Positions 49,742 through 59,094 of a stretch of 64,000 nucleotides of DNA are shown here, one piece after another. Each line of letters opens with the position of its first letter. Position 1 is the first letter of the stretch. This DNA comes from Prevotella sp. BV3P1. Lineage in GTDB: Bacteria; Bacteroidota; Bacteroidia; Bacteroidales; Bacteroidaceae. The notes below the pieces were generated by a model. That model saw only the letters and a program-made list of their open reading frames with translations, was not told the DNA's origin and ran no database searches. The stretch spans positions 1 through 64,000 of the forward strand of contig NZ_AWXC01000025.1 in NCBI RefSeq assembly GCF_000479005.1, read 5' to 3'. Position numbers and translations under genes: made by a program.

Positions 49742-50698
49742 ATGAAAGAACATAATCGTATAGTGGTTGCCATTGAGTGTATGGTTTTTAATCATGAGCC
49801 ATATATAAGGCAATGTCTTGAAGGGTTTATCATGCAAAAGACAAACTTTCGTTTTGTCGCTATCGTACACGATGATGCGTCAACAGATAACTCAGCATCA
49901 ATTTTAAGGGAATATGAACAGCGTTATCCTAATATTATACATGCTATTTATGAAACACAAAATCAATATTCGAAACATGATGAAAGTCTTTCCAGAATTA
50001 TGTTGGATGCTGTTCGTGGTACGGATGCTAAATATATTGCTATTTGTGAAGGTGATGATTATTGGACAGACCCCTTAAAACTTCAAAAACAGGTAGATTA
50101 TTTAGAGAGTCATCCAGAAGTAAACTTAGTCTATACTGGATTCAATAATGTAAATGAGAACAGTGTTCCTATTGTTCGGCCTTATTATGAATTTCTTAGA
50201 AAACACTCTAAAAGTGGAGATATTTTTCATCAGCTGATTTATCGAAACTTTATTATGACCTTGACGGTCTGTTTTCGTTCAGACGTACGAATGACAAATA
50301 CATATATCAACAATCCTGTTCCTTTTTACGATTATGGATTATTTCTTGCTGCGTCTATTCATAGTAAAATAAAATATTTTCCAGAGATTATGGGAAATTA
50401 TAGACGGACTCCAGGAAGTTTGATAACTTCGCATAAAAGCGAAGTTAATAAAAAACTTTCGCAAGTGAGGCTTTATTTTGCGCAATGTTTTTTGAAGGGT
50501 AAAGGCGCCAAACGTTCATGGAGAAGAAATAGAATCATTGAGTACAATATAGTGAAGGGCTTTTTATTTGATAAATCAAATTTGCATAAACTATATACAG
50601 ATTTTCCTTATTTGCGTTTATACCAGATTCCCTGTTCAATAGAGCATTTTATAGTTAGAGTGTTAAAGAAATTACACATCATTTCAAAGTTTTATTAA
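49742..50698 (+). CDS. Glycosyltransferase family 2
   Basis: The 318-residue GT-A protein has AIECMVFNHEPYIRQCLEGF, VHDDASTDNSASIL and the metal/nucleotide-binding ICEGDDYWTDPLKLQKQVDYL. The last motif is typical of GT2 enzymes of capsule loci that act on lipid-linked intermediates. Donor and acceptor are unknown. It overlaps the flippase gene by one base (TAATG). Confidence 0.9.
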   Translation: MKEHNRIVVAIECMVFNHEPYIRQCLEGFIMQKTNFRFVAIVHDDASTDNSASILREYEQRYPNIIHAIYETQNQYSKHDESLSRIMLDAVRGTDAKYIAICEGDDYWTDPLKLQKQVDYLESHPEVNLVYTGFNNVNENSVPIVRPYYEFLRKHSKSGDIFHQLIYRNFIMTLTVCFRSDVRMTNTYINNPVPFYDYGLFLAASIHSKIKYFPEIMGNYRRTPGSLITSHKSEVNKKLSQVRLYFAQCFLKGKGAKRSWRRNRIIEYNIVKGFLFDKSNLHKLYTDFPYLRLYQIPCSIEHFIVRVLKKLHIISKFY

Positions 50699-52131
50699 TG
50701 GCTTCAGAATTAAAACAAAAGACAATAAAAGGACTTCTTTGGAGTGTTGTTGATAATTTCTCTAATTTAGGAGTTTCTTTTATTATTGGTATTATTTTAG
50801 CAAGGTTGTTATCGCCAGATGATTACGGTCTTTTGGCAATGATAAATGTGTTTTTGGCCATTTCTCGTTCTTTTATTGATAGCGGTTTTGGAAATGCATT
50901 GATTCGTAAGCAGGACATGACGCATCACGATTGTTCCACAGCGTTTATATTTAATGTTGTCGTTTCATTATTTTTTTATTTGGTTCTGTTTTTTCTTGCG
51001 CCATTGATAGCATCATTCTATCATAGACCTATATTATCTTCGCTTCTTCGCGTAGAGGCAGTTTGTATGATAATTAACGCTTTTGTTATTGTGCAGATAA
51101 CCCTTATCAATAAAAAGGTTGATTTTAAGAAAACTACAAAAATAAGTCTTATTTCTAATGTGATATCTGGAGCATTTGGTATATTTCTTGCGTATTGTGG
51201 GTATGGCGTTTGGGCTTTGGTAGGTATGCACATATTAGCAAGTTTAATATCCGCACTTTTGTTTTGGCTGATGACAGATTGGTATCCAACTCTTGTTTTT
51301 TCGTATAAATCGTTTAAGTATTTATTTGGTTTCGGATCTAAGTTGTTGACAACAGGTATTCTTGATGTTATCTTTAGAAATCTATATCCTATACTAATAG
51401 GTAAATTCTTTTCAGCTTCAAGTCTTGGATTTTATACTCGTGCAGAAACTTTAGCTAAGCTGCCGTCTGAAACTCTTACAGGTGTTATCCAGCGTGTAAC
51501 TTTCCCTGTCTTGAGTCAGATTCAAGATGACGAAGAGAGATTGTCTGCCAATTATAGAAAACTTCTCAAAATGACCGCTTTTATTATTTTCCCCTTAATG
51601 GTTGGGTTAGCCGCTGTTGCAAAGCCTTTAATTTTAGTATTGTTGACAGCTAAATGGTCACAGTCTATCATTTACTTACAGATTATCTGTTTTGGTATGA
51701 TGTGGTATCCTATTCATGCGATAAATCTCAATCTTCTTCAGGTAAAAGGTCGTACTGATATTTTCCTAAAAATAGATATAATTAAGAGGTTCATTACTGT
51801 TGTGGTTTTGTTCTGTGCAATTTCATTTGGTGTGATAGGAATGTGTTTGGCATCAGTAATTTCTTCTCTGATAAGTCTTTTCATTAATACATATTATACA
51901 GGGAAAATGATAAATGTAGGTTTTGTAGTACAACTGAAAGACCTTTTACCAATACTCTTAAATTCGTTCCTTATGGCTGGAATAGTTTTCTATTCAGTGA
52001 GATTATTTGACAATAATTTCATCAACTTGTTAATTGGTATTTTAATAGGAGTCATTTCCTATGCTTTTGGAGCATTGCTGTTGGCAAAGGATGAAGTTTT
52101 AGAGTTTAGAAATGTAATATATAGAAGGTGA
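50698..52131 (+). CDS. Polysaccharide flippase (Wzx-type, MOP superfamily)
   Basis: The 477-residue inner-membrane protein has about twelve helices and the MOP/lipopolysaccharide biosynthesis motifs KGLLWSVVDNFSNLGVSFII, LARLLSPDDYGLLAMI and FGFGSKLLTTGILDVIFRN. It resembles WzxC/TuaB-type exporters that move undecaprenyl-linked repeat units across the inner membrane. Together with the EpsG-type polymerase further on it indicates Wzx/Wzy assembly. Confidence 0.93.
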   Translation: MASELKQKTIKGLLWSVVDNFSNLGVSFIIGIILARLLSPDDYGLLAMINVFLAISRSFIDSGFGNALIRKQDMTHHDCSTAFIFNVVVSLFFYLVLFFLAPLIASFYHRPILSSLLRVEAVCMIINAFVIVQITLINKKVDFKKTTKISLISNVISGAFGIFLAYCGYGVWALVGMHILASLISALLFWLMTDWYPTLVFSYKSFKYLFGFGSKLLTTGILDVIFRNLYPILIGKFFSASSLGFYTRAETLAKLPSETLTGVIQRVTFPVLSQIQDDEERLSANYRKLLKMTAFIIFPLMVGLAAVAKPLILVLLTAKWSQSIIYLQIICFGMMWYPIHAINLNLLQVKGRTDIFLKIDIIKRFITVVVLFCAISFGVIGMCLASVISSLISLFINTYYTGKMINVGFVVQLKDLLPILLNSFLMAGIVFYSVRLFDNNFINLLIGILIGVISYAFGALLLAKDEVLEFRNVIYRR

Positions 52132-52161
52132 TTCAGATTTAGGGAAAAACATTCATATTTT

Positions 52162-53238
52162 ATGGCTATCAAAAAGAGAGATTCTAATATTGAATTGTTT
52201 CGCATATTCTTGATGTTGATGATTATATCTCACCATTATGTTGTAAACAGTGGGATTACAGATTTGTTCAGATACGATGAAATTTCTGCAAATACAATAT
52301 TTTTGGAATTATGGGGTTGGGGAGGTAAATGTGGTATCAATTGTTTCATTTTGATTACTGGCTACTTCATGTGCAGGCAGTCTTTTTTGTGGTTTAAATT
52401 TTTGAAGCTTGTTTTAGAAGTAGAGTTTTATAGTATAGGTATTTATTTGGTCTTATCATTATGTGGTGTGACCAACTTTAACTTTATTGAATTATCTAAG
52501 TCTGTGTTGATATTGCCAAGAGATATAGGGCATGGATTTACAGGAAGTTTCATAGCTCTTTATTTATTAATACCATATATTAATATGTGTATTAATCAGA
52601 TGACAAAGAAGCAGCATTCTGTCCTTTTGATTATTCTTCTTATAATTTTTACACTTATTCCTACTTTCTTAGTTACGCATGTGTACGAATATCTTGGGTG
52701 GTATATAACAGTTTATTTGATTGGTAGTTGGATACGATTATATCCCCAGGAGTGGATGACTAATCAAAAGAAAGTAGTTGTTATTTTAGTGATAAACTAC
52801 CTGTTGGTTGTAGCCAGTATTTTGGCAATGTTTTATTTTGGATTACAGAAACATCAAATTATTCAATGGGATATTTATTATTTTGTAAGCGATTCTAATA
52901 AAGTATTCGCTGTAACGATGTCTGTTTTATTGTTTTGTTTCTTTAAGAACATAAACATAGGATACAATAAATCGATTAATAAAATAGCAGCTACTGTATT
53001 TGGTGTTTTCTTAATTCATACAAGTGGCGATGCAATGAGACATTTTATATGGAATGACCTTCTTAAAACTCCTGAGCAGTATTACTCTGATACTTTATTT
53101 TTACATGCGATATTTTCTGTACTTATAATTTTCTCTATAGGTTCTTTAATAGACAGAATTAGAACCATATTTATAGAGAAACCCCTGTTTCGTATATTTA
53201 ACGATATTTATATTAATGCATATAAACAGAATCAATAG
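52162..53238 (+). CDS. Acyltransferase family 3 membrane protein
   Basis: The 358-residue protein has about ten hydrophobic segments. It begins KKRDSNIELFRIFLMLMIISHHY, in which the R/E-L-FRI..M..I..H pattern marks acyltransferase family 3 (OafA/WecH type). GINCFILITGYFMC near residue 72 and FGVFLIHTSGDAM near 285 are also family-typical. It probably adds O-acetyl or another acyl group to the polysaccharide. It overlaps the gtrA-like gene by 23 bases. Confidence 0.87.
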   Translation: MAIKKRDSNIELFRIFLMLMIISHHYVVNSGITDLFRYDEISANTIFLELWGWGGKCGINCFILITGYFMCRQSFLWFKFLKLVLEVEFYSIGIYLVLSLCGVTNFNFIELSKSVLILPRDIGHGFTGSFIALYLLIPYINMCINQMTKKQHSVLLIILLIIFTLIPTFLVTHVYEYLGWYITVYLIGSWIRLYPQEWMTNQKKVVVILVINYLLVVASILAMFYFGLQKHQIIQWDIYYFVSDSNKVFAVTMSVLLFCFFKNINIGYNKSINKIAATVFGVFLIHTSGDAMRHFIWNDLLKTPEQYYSDTLFLHAIFSVLIIFSIGSLIDRIRTIFIEKPLFRIFNDIYINAYKQNQ

Positions 53239-53608
53239 ACAGTTGTTTTTTGAAGTTGTTAGATATGGAATTGTTGGCATATTAGCAACTGTTATTCATT
53301 ATGGGATATATTGGATTCTTCAACATTGGGTTAATATTAACATTTCGTATACAATTGGATATGCTATCAGTTTTATTTGTAATTTGTTTTTAACATCCTA
53401 TTTTACATTTAAGAAAAAGGTGACTTTTAGACGTGGCATAGGTTTCAGTAATGCGCATATTGTGAATTACTTTTTACAAATGATTTTGCTTAATGTATTT
53501 ATTCGATGTGGAATGAGTAAGGCATGGGCACCTGTGCCTGTATATTGTATAGTTATACCCATTAATTTTCTTTTAGTGAGATACGTATTTAAGACTAAAA
53601 ATAAATGA
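53216..53608 (+). CDS. GtrA-family membrane protein
   Basis: The 130-residue protein has four hydrophobic helices, and FFEVVRYGIVGILATVIHYG at the start, YAISFICNLFLTSYFTFKKKV in the middle, as in the GtrA/PF04138 family. GtrA proteins flip polyprenyl-phosphate-linked sugars to the periplasm. The ATG at 53216 lies in the end of the acyltransferase gene, and the stop overlaps the next start as ATGA, so the three are co-translated. Confidence 0.9.
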   Translation: MHINRINRQLFFEVVRYGIVGILATVIHYGIYWILQHWVNINISYTIGYAISFICNLFLTSYFTFKKKVTFRRGIGFSNAHIVNYFLQMILLNVFIRCGMSKAWAPVPVYCIVIPINFLLVRYVFKTKNK

Positions 53609-54531
53609 AAAAAGTAACAATTCTTATACCTTGTTATAATGAAGCACAATCATTACCTCATTTATATTGTGCATTAGAAAATTTAATGAATGTCTGCAGT
53701 AAGTATGAATGGGAAATACTTATGATTGACGATGGAAGTACTGATACAACTCTGACCGTAATGAAAGATTTACGAAAGAGTGACCGTAGGATTTGTTATG
53801 TAAGTCTGTCTAGAAACTTCGGTAAAGAAAATGCCATGTTGGCAGGTTTTGATTATGCTACAGGAGATAGTCTTGTTATCATTGATGCAGATTTACAGCA
53901 TCCGCCATTAGTAATTGTTTCCATGTTGGAGAAATGGGAAGAGGGGTATCAGGATGTTTATGGTAAGCGCATAACACGAGGTAATGAACCTCTGTTACGA
54001 AAAATGCTGACATCATTTTTTTACAAATTAATACAAAAGAGTGTTGAGTATAACATTCTACAGAATGTTGGTGACTTCAGGCTATTGGACCGTAAGTGTA
54101 TTGAAGCGTTAAAAGAATTGAGAGAATCTGAAAGGTATACAAAAGGTATGTTTGCATGGATAGGTTTTAAGAAGACCTATGTTGAGTTTGAGACCAAAGA
54201 AAGAATTGCTGGGAATAGCCATATGAGTTATAAAAAGTTGCTTAAATTGGCTTTTAATGGTATATCTTCTTTTACCGTAGCACCCTTAAGATGGTCAGCA
54301 TATTTAGGATTCTTAGTGTCACTAATTGCTTTTATATATTCTGTTTTTGTTTTTATGAAGACAATCATTTTAGGTGAGGTTGTTCAGGGCTACCCCACAT
54401 TGGTGATACTAATACTTTTCTTTTCTGGGCTACAATTGATTATTTTAGGTGTTATTGGAGCATATCTTGGAAAAATTTTTACTGAATCAAAAAAACGACC
54501 AGTTTATATAGTTAATGAATATGAGAAATAA
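53605..54531 (+). CDS. GtrB/DPM1-like polyprenyl-phosphate glycosyltransferase (GT2)
   Basis: The 308-residue protein has the GT2 core TILIPCYNEAQSLPHLY, MIDDGSTD, SLSRNFGKENAMLAGFDYA and IIDADLQHPP. Two C-terminal membrane helices (about 230-290) follow, exactly the architecture of GtrB/DPM1-like enzymes that load a sugar onto undecaprenyl phosphate on the cytosolic face. It follows GtrA with a 4-base overlap and precedes a large membrane protein with a 17-base overlap. Confidence 0.93.
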   Translation: MKKVTILIPCYNEAQSLPHLYCALENLMNVCSKYEWEILMIDDGSTDTTLTVMKDLRKSDRRICYVSLSRNFGKENAMLAGFDYATGDSLVIIDADLQHPPLVIVSMLEKWEEGYQDVYGKRITRGNEPLLRKMLTSFFYKLIQKSVEYNILQNVGDFRLLDRKCIEALKELRESERYTKGMFAWIGFKKTYVEFETKERIAGNSHMSYKKLLKLAFNGISSFTVAPLRWSAYLGFLVSLIAFIYSVFVFMKTIILGEVVQGYPTLVILILFFSGLQLIILGVIGAYLGKIFTESKKRPVYIVNEYEK

Positions 54532-56068
54532 ATTTTACATAATAGCCTTTATTATAGGTGTTATTTTCTTGTTACTCAATATCCTTACACCAGAAACTGG
54601 GGACGATTGGGCTTATAAATATATTTTTCAACAATCACCTTATGATTCATATACGCCTATAGGCAATCTTGCAGATATTTTAGAAAGCCAATATAATCAT
54701 TGGTATATCCAAAATGGAAGATTTATTCCACATTTCTGTCTACAGACATTTAGTGGAGTTTTTGGGAAAGGATTATTCAACATAGGGAATACAATTATCT
54801 TTCTGGCTTTCCTTTTCTTTCTCTTAAAATTGGTATCGCCTATTGAAAGAAAACTAACAGACACTCAAAAAACTCATTTTTTTATACTTTCTTCTTCACT
54901 GATATTTCTTTTTTTTCCTGATTTTAAAAGATGTTTCTTGTGGATGTCAGGTAGTTTCAACTATTTGTGGTCTGGCTTTTTTTGTCTTATTTTTGTTTCT
55001 TGCATGGATTCTTTCACAAGCAAACGAAAAAATAGTTTAGATTACATAGGTTTGTTTATTTTAGGTTTAGTATGTGGTTGGACCCACGAATGTATAGTTT
55101 TAGGTTTGGGAGTTGGATATTTTGTTTATTATATATTTTTTTTACGGCATGAATTAACTCCTAATAAATTATGGCTTCTTAGTGGATTTTATTTGGGTGT
55201 CATCTTCCTTGTTTTCGCCCCTGGCACAATTAATAGAGGTGTTAGTGCCATTGGTACGAATGTCTCGGTTTTTTCGGATTACTTCACCACGTTGCAAAGC
55301 ATGGTGAATTTGCGATTGCTGCCTTTACTTATTATTTTTCTTATAATCTTAGTATGTTCAAAGAAACTGTTATTAAGGGAGTTCTTGTATGAAAATATAG
55401 TTTTGGTAGTTGCTATCTTGGTTTCTTTTGTCTTTCTTGTTTTAGTAAAGAATACAAGTGCCAGGTCTCGCTTTGGCATTGAATTATTTTCTTTGATTCT
55501 TATACTGAAATTAACAATAAGGTATCCTATAAAAAAATATATAACATGGTCTCTTGGGTGCATTTGTTTCTTGTTGTCAGCACTTGTTATCCATATATGT
55601 AGAAATAATTATAACAATTACCAAGAGGAATTATTGCAGTTACAGAATCCAAATACTCAATACATAATAACACAGAAGACTAATTTTAACAGACATTTGC
55701 TGCGTTTTGTCGTTTCAACTCCTGGCGGAATGAGTGATGTTTCTTATAATTCTGATTTTTGGGCAAATAAAGCAATCGCACATGCTTTTAAAAGAAAAAA
55801 TGCGATTTTCCTTCCAATTGAATTTGTACAAGACTTTGTTAGAAATACAAATAAATACAGACAATGGCATACTTTGGATGAATTAGATTTCTATGCAAAA
55901 CGTATTGATGAATCTGTAAAATTTGATGAATTAAGAATGGCAATAAAGCGTGATAAGTTGAAGGTAGAGCAATACAAAAAAGACCAAGGTTGTTATCCTT
56001 TTTCGTTTGTGAAAATTGGAAATCAAGATGTTATGCTTGTCAGTAAAATGATAGACTTACAAAAATAG
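54515..56068 (+). CDS. Large membrane protein, probable GT-C-type partner of GtrA/GtrB (DUF6056-like)
   Basis: The 517-residue protein has about ten membrane helices and a C-terminal soluble part of about 120 residues. LTPETGDDWAYKYIF near residue 24 and the HWYIQNGRFIPH region resemble the DUF6056/GtrC-like proteins, which are thought to transfer the sugar from the lipid carrier to the growing polymer on the periplasmic side; an acidic residue in the first loop (GDDW) fits a GT-C catalytic site. The exact family is from memory. The gene order GtrA-GtrB-large protein is the usual three-component module. The next gene starts directly at its stop (one base apart). Confidence 0.75.
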   Translation: MNMRNKFYIIAFIIGVIFLLLNILTPETGDDWAYKYIFQQSPYDSYTPIGNLADILESQYNHWYIQNGRFIPHFCLQTFSGVFGKGLFNIGNTIIFLAFLFFLLKLVSPIERKLTDTQKTHFFILSSSLIFLFFPDFKRCFLWMSGSFNYLWSGFFCLIFVSCMDSFTSKRKNSLDYIGLFILGLVCGWTHECIVLGLGVGYFVYYIFFLRHELTPNKLWLLSGFYLGVIFLVFAPGTINRGVSAIGTNVSVFSDYFTTLQSMVNLRLLPLLIIFLIILVCSKKLLLREFLYENIVLVVAILVSFVFLVLVKNTSARSRFGIELFSLILILKLTIRYPIKKYITWSLGCICFLLSALVIHICRNNYNNYQEELLQLQNPNTQYIITQKTNFNRHLLRFVVSTPGGMSDVSYNSDFWANKAIAHAFKRKNAIFLPIEFVQDFVRNTNKYRQWHTLDELDFYAKRIDESVKFDELRMAIKRDKLKVEQYKKDQGCYPFSFVKIGNQDVMLVSKMIDLQK

Positions 56069-57019
56069 ATGAAATTTAGCGTAACTATACCAGCATTTAA
56101 AGCAGCTTATTTGCAGGAATGTATTGAAAGTATTATTGCCCAAACGTTCGATGATTTTGAGATAATAGTTGTTAATGATAATTCACCAGAAGATATTGAT
56201 AGCATTCTTTGCAAGTTTGATGATAAGAGACTGAGATATTTTAAAAACGAAGTAGGATTTGGGGCAGAGCATGTGGTTGAAAATTGGAACAAATGTTTGG
56301 AATATGCTCATGGTGAATATGTTATTTGTATGGGTGACGACGATCGATTAGGACCTAACTGTCTGAGTGATCTTTTTGAGTTGATTGAAAAATATCCCAT
56401 GTTGGATGTTTATTATTCCAGAACAGAATTAATCGATGAACATTCGCAACCTTATGTTGTTTATGATACCCGTCCCGAACGTGAAACGGTCTATGAAATG
56501 ATTTATAACCGTTGGCACGGAGGAAGTATGCTTATAGGTAATTATTGTTATCGCGCTGACGCTTTAAGGAAACGTGGTGGCTTTTATGATTTACCGTTTG
56601 CTTGGGGATCGGATGCCATATCAGCATATCAAGGTGGTGAAAAAGCAGGAATCGCAAATACTCGTCAGGTGGGCTTTCAATATAGAACTAATAGATACAG
56701 TATAAGTAGAAAAGTTGATAACATAGCAGGAAAGGTTCGGGCTCTAACGCTACAACGAAAATGGTTTGAGAACTTTTTTAGTAAGGTTCCAGATAATGAA
56801 GAAGATAGAAAAATTCTTTGTTTATTAAGGAGCGAATTAGACGAACATTTTCAACAAATGATTGCAAGAGATATTGTGTATGGTATTTCTATTAATCCCT
56901 TAAAACAGACAAGGTTTTGGCTGACTAATTCTTCTTCATATGGATTGAGTCATGTTTTCGTGTTAAAGTGTTTTTGTAGAGGTATTTTTAATTTTATTAA
57001 AAACAAATGTCAAAAATAG
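56069..57019 (+). CDS. Glycosyltransferase family 2
   Basis: The 316-residue protein carries SVTIPAFKAAYLQECIESII, VVNDNSPEDIDSIL, and the DXD-type CMGDDDRLGPN motif. The C-terminal part lacks membrane helices. It should be cytosolic or peripheral to the membrane, adding one sugar of the repeat unit; donor unknown. The start abuts the preceding stop and the end overlaps the pyruvyltransferase-like gene by 13 bases. Confidence 0.9.
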   Translation: MKFSVTIPAFKAAYLQECIESIIAQTFDDFEIIVVNDNSPEDIDSILCKFDDKRLRYFKNEVGFGAEHVVENWNKCLEYAHGEYVICMGDDDRLGPNCLSDLFELIEKYPMLDVYYSRTELIDEHSQPYVVYDTRPERETVYEMIYNRWHGGSMLIGNYCYRADALRKRGGFYDLPFAWGSDAISAYQGGEKAGIANTRQVGFQYRTNRYSISRKVDNIAGKVRALTLQRKWFENFFSKVPDNEEDRKILCLLRSELDEHFQQMIARDIVYGISINPLKQTRFWLTNSSSYGLSHVFVLKCFCRGIFNFIKNKCQK

Positions 57020-58125
57020 GAATCATAACATTTCATGCGTCATTTAATTATGGCTCAATGCTTCAGGCGTATGCTCTGCAAACATTCCTTCATATGAAAG
57101 GGCATGATGTAGAATTTATAAATTATAGGTCTCATTTTCAAAAGCAAATTTATTATAAACCATTTGACGTTCACTCAAAATATTCTTTATTATCTAGTTT
57201 AAAGAGATTGTTGCTTTACCCATCATCTATCAAAGAGCTATCAAAAAAATGGTATCTATTTGATGAATTTCTTTCAAATAATCTTCGTGTCTCCTCTTCT
57301 GAATATAATTCTATAGATGAGTTGCAACAGGCACATTTTAATTATGACATTGTTGTTGTAGGCAGTGATCAAATATGGAATAGCAATGCATCAGATTCAG
57401 GTGAGGCTTATTTTGCAGGTTTCTTGCCAAGCAGTGTCGAAAAGGTGGCTTATGGACCTTCGTTTGGGCAAACGCCAGAGAATAATAACGTTGATGTAAT
57501 TCGGAACTTTCTAAAAGGTTTTAAAGCAATTTCTGTGAGGGAAGAACGAGCAAGGAAATTCTTGCAGGACAATAATATAGCTTCAGATGTTGATGTCGTA
57601 TGTGATCCAACACTATTGCTGTCAGCTCATGAGTATGAAAAACTTATACAAGATGAACCTTTGATAAAAGGGGAGTATATATTTTTTTATACTCCTGTGG
57701 GTTTGCCTAAAGAGTATTTTGCTATAGTAAATAATTTGGCTGAGAAACTAAGTATACCTGTTTATACAGAACGGGCATATTATCCTCATGATTTGCGGAA
57801 ATTTGCTAACATTAAGAATTTTCCCGCAGTTGGACCTTGTGAATTTCTTAATTTAGTAAAAAATGCCAAATACGTCTGTGGAGGTTCTTTTCATCTTCAA
57901 GTTTTTTCAATTTTGTTCAAGAAAGATTTCTATTGTATCAATGGGGATCAAGATAGTCGGACAAATAATTTATTAACTAAATTAGGTTTAGAGAGTAGAA
58001 TTATCAGTCTTACAAAACCTCAAATAGGAATTCCTCATAAAATAACAAACTATGAAAGTGTTTTTGAAAAGTTGAAGACTTATAGGTCACATTCAATTGA
58101 ATTTATTGACAAATGGATCAATTAA
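57007..58125 (+). CDS. Polysaccharide pyruvyltransferase family protein (WcaK/CsaB type)
   Basis: The 372-residue protein has IGIITFHASFNYGSMLQAYA at the N-terminus, VVVGSDQIWN, and CGGSFHLQVFSILFKKDF near the C-terminus, all of which identify the polysaccharide pyruvyltransferase family (PF04230). Members transfer pyruvate ketals from PEP; many homologues in Bacteroidota carry out related but uncharacterised transfers. It overlaps both neighbours by 13 bases. Confidence 0.9.
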   Translation: MSKIGIITFHASFNYGSMLQAYALQTFLHMKGHDVEFINYRSHFQKQIYYKPFDVHSKYSLLSSLKRLLLYPSSIKELSKKWYLFDEFLSNNLRVSSSEYNSIDELQQAHFNYDIVVVGSDQIWNSNASDSGEAYFAGFLPSSVEKVAYGPSFGQTPENNNVDVIRNFLKGFKAISVREERARKFLQDNNIASDVDVVCDPTLLLSAHEYEKLIQDEPLIKGEYIFFYTPVGLPKEYFAIVNNLAEKLSIPVYTERAYYPHDLRKFANIKNFPAVGPCEFLNLVKNAKYVCGGSFHLQVFSILFKKDFYCINGDQDSRTNNLLTKLGLESRIISLTKPQIGIPHKITNYESVFEKLKTYRSHSIEFIDKWIN

Positions 58126-59093
58126 CAACCCCTCTCGTCTCTGTTATTATTCCTATATATCAGGCAGAGAAAACACTATGTAAGGCTTTGGATAGTGTGT
58201 TAGGTCAGACTCTTACCGAGTTTGAGGTTATCCTGATAGATGACGGGAGTACTGATAATTCAGGATATATTTGTGATGAATATGTACGCAAGGACAGGCG
58301 GGTAAAGGTTGTTCATCAATGCAACAAGGGTGTTTCTGCCGCACGACAATGCGGTATAGAACGTGCAAGAGGTGAGTATTCCATACATGTGGATCCTGAT
58401 GATTGGGTAGAACCAGAGATGTTACAAGAACTTTATAGGTGTGCCAAAAGGCATGATGCAGATATGGTGATTTGTGATTTCTATGAAAATTCATATAAAG
58501 GACAAAAATATATCAAGCAAGAACCCTCAGCATTAGATGCGTCAGTAGTTTTAGAAGATATATTTTTTAAGCTGCACGGTTCAACTTGCAATAAATTAAT
58601 CAAACACAGCTGTTATATACGGAATAAAGTCCACTTCCCTTTGAATATATCTTTTTGTGAAGATCAATATGTGATCGCTTCACTATTATTGAATAATCTA
58701 AAAGTTGCCTATTTACCAAAGGCCTTTTATCATTATCAGCGTGATGATTCAAAAAAATCATTATCTTTAAAATATACAGAAGCTTCGTTAAGTGAGGATA
58801 TTTTAATAAGGTCATTATTTAATCAATTGTTGAAAGATACAAATATTAGGCAGCAAGTTTATTCTATGAAGTCATATATGATTGTGTCCAAAGCCTTCTT
58901 CGGTGGCAGACATTTGTTTTCGTCAAAGATGTTTAAAGAAATATTTATAGCCTATGTTTCTTATGTCAAAGAATCGAAGTCAAATTGGATAGAAAAGCTT
59001 TTAATTTATATTTCTTGTAGGGGAGGATATCAATTTTGTGTAAGACTCTTTGATTTCTTACTTCAGATTAATCATAATTTAGTTCGAAAATAA
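58113..59093 (+). CDS. Glycosyltransferase family 2
   Basis: The 326-residue protein has LVSVIIPIYQAEKTLCKALD, ILIDDGSTDNSGYICDEY, GVSAARQCGIERARGEY and the metal-binding HVDPDDWVEPEM. These are of the EpsH/CapG type that builds exopolysaccharide repeat units. The DNA over DDGSTDNS is closely similar to that of the GT2 gene at 62295. Donor unknown. The EpsG-type gene starts one base past its stop. Confidence 0.92.
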   Translation: MDQLTTPLVSVIIPIYQAEKTLCKALDSVLGQTLTEFEVILIDDGSTDNSGYICDEYVRKDRRVKVVHQCNKGVSAARQCGIERARGEYSIHVDPDDWVEPEMLQELYRCAKRHDADMVICDFYENSYKGQKYIKQEPSALDASVVLEDIFFKLHGSTCNKLIKHSCYIRNKVHFPLNISFCEDQYVIASLLLNNLKVAYLPKAFYHYQRDDSKKSLSLKYTEASLSEDILIRSLFNQLLKDTNIRQQVYSMKSYMIVSKAFFGGRHLFSSKMFKEIFIAYVSYVKESKSNWIEKLLIYISCRGGYQFCVRLFDFLLQINHNLVRK

Positions 59094-59094
59094 T

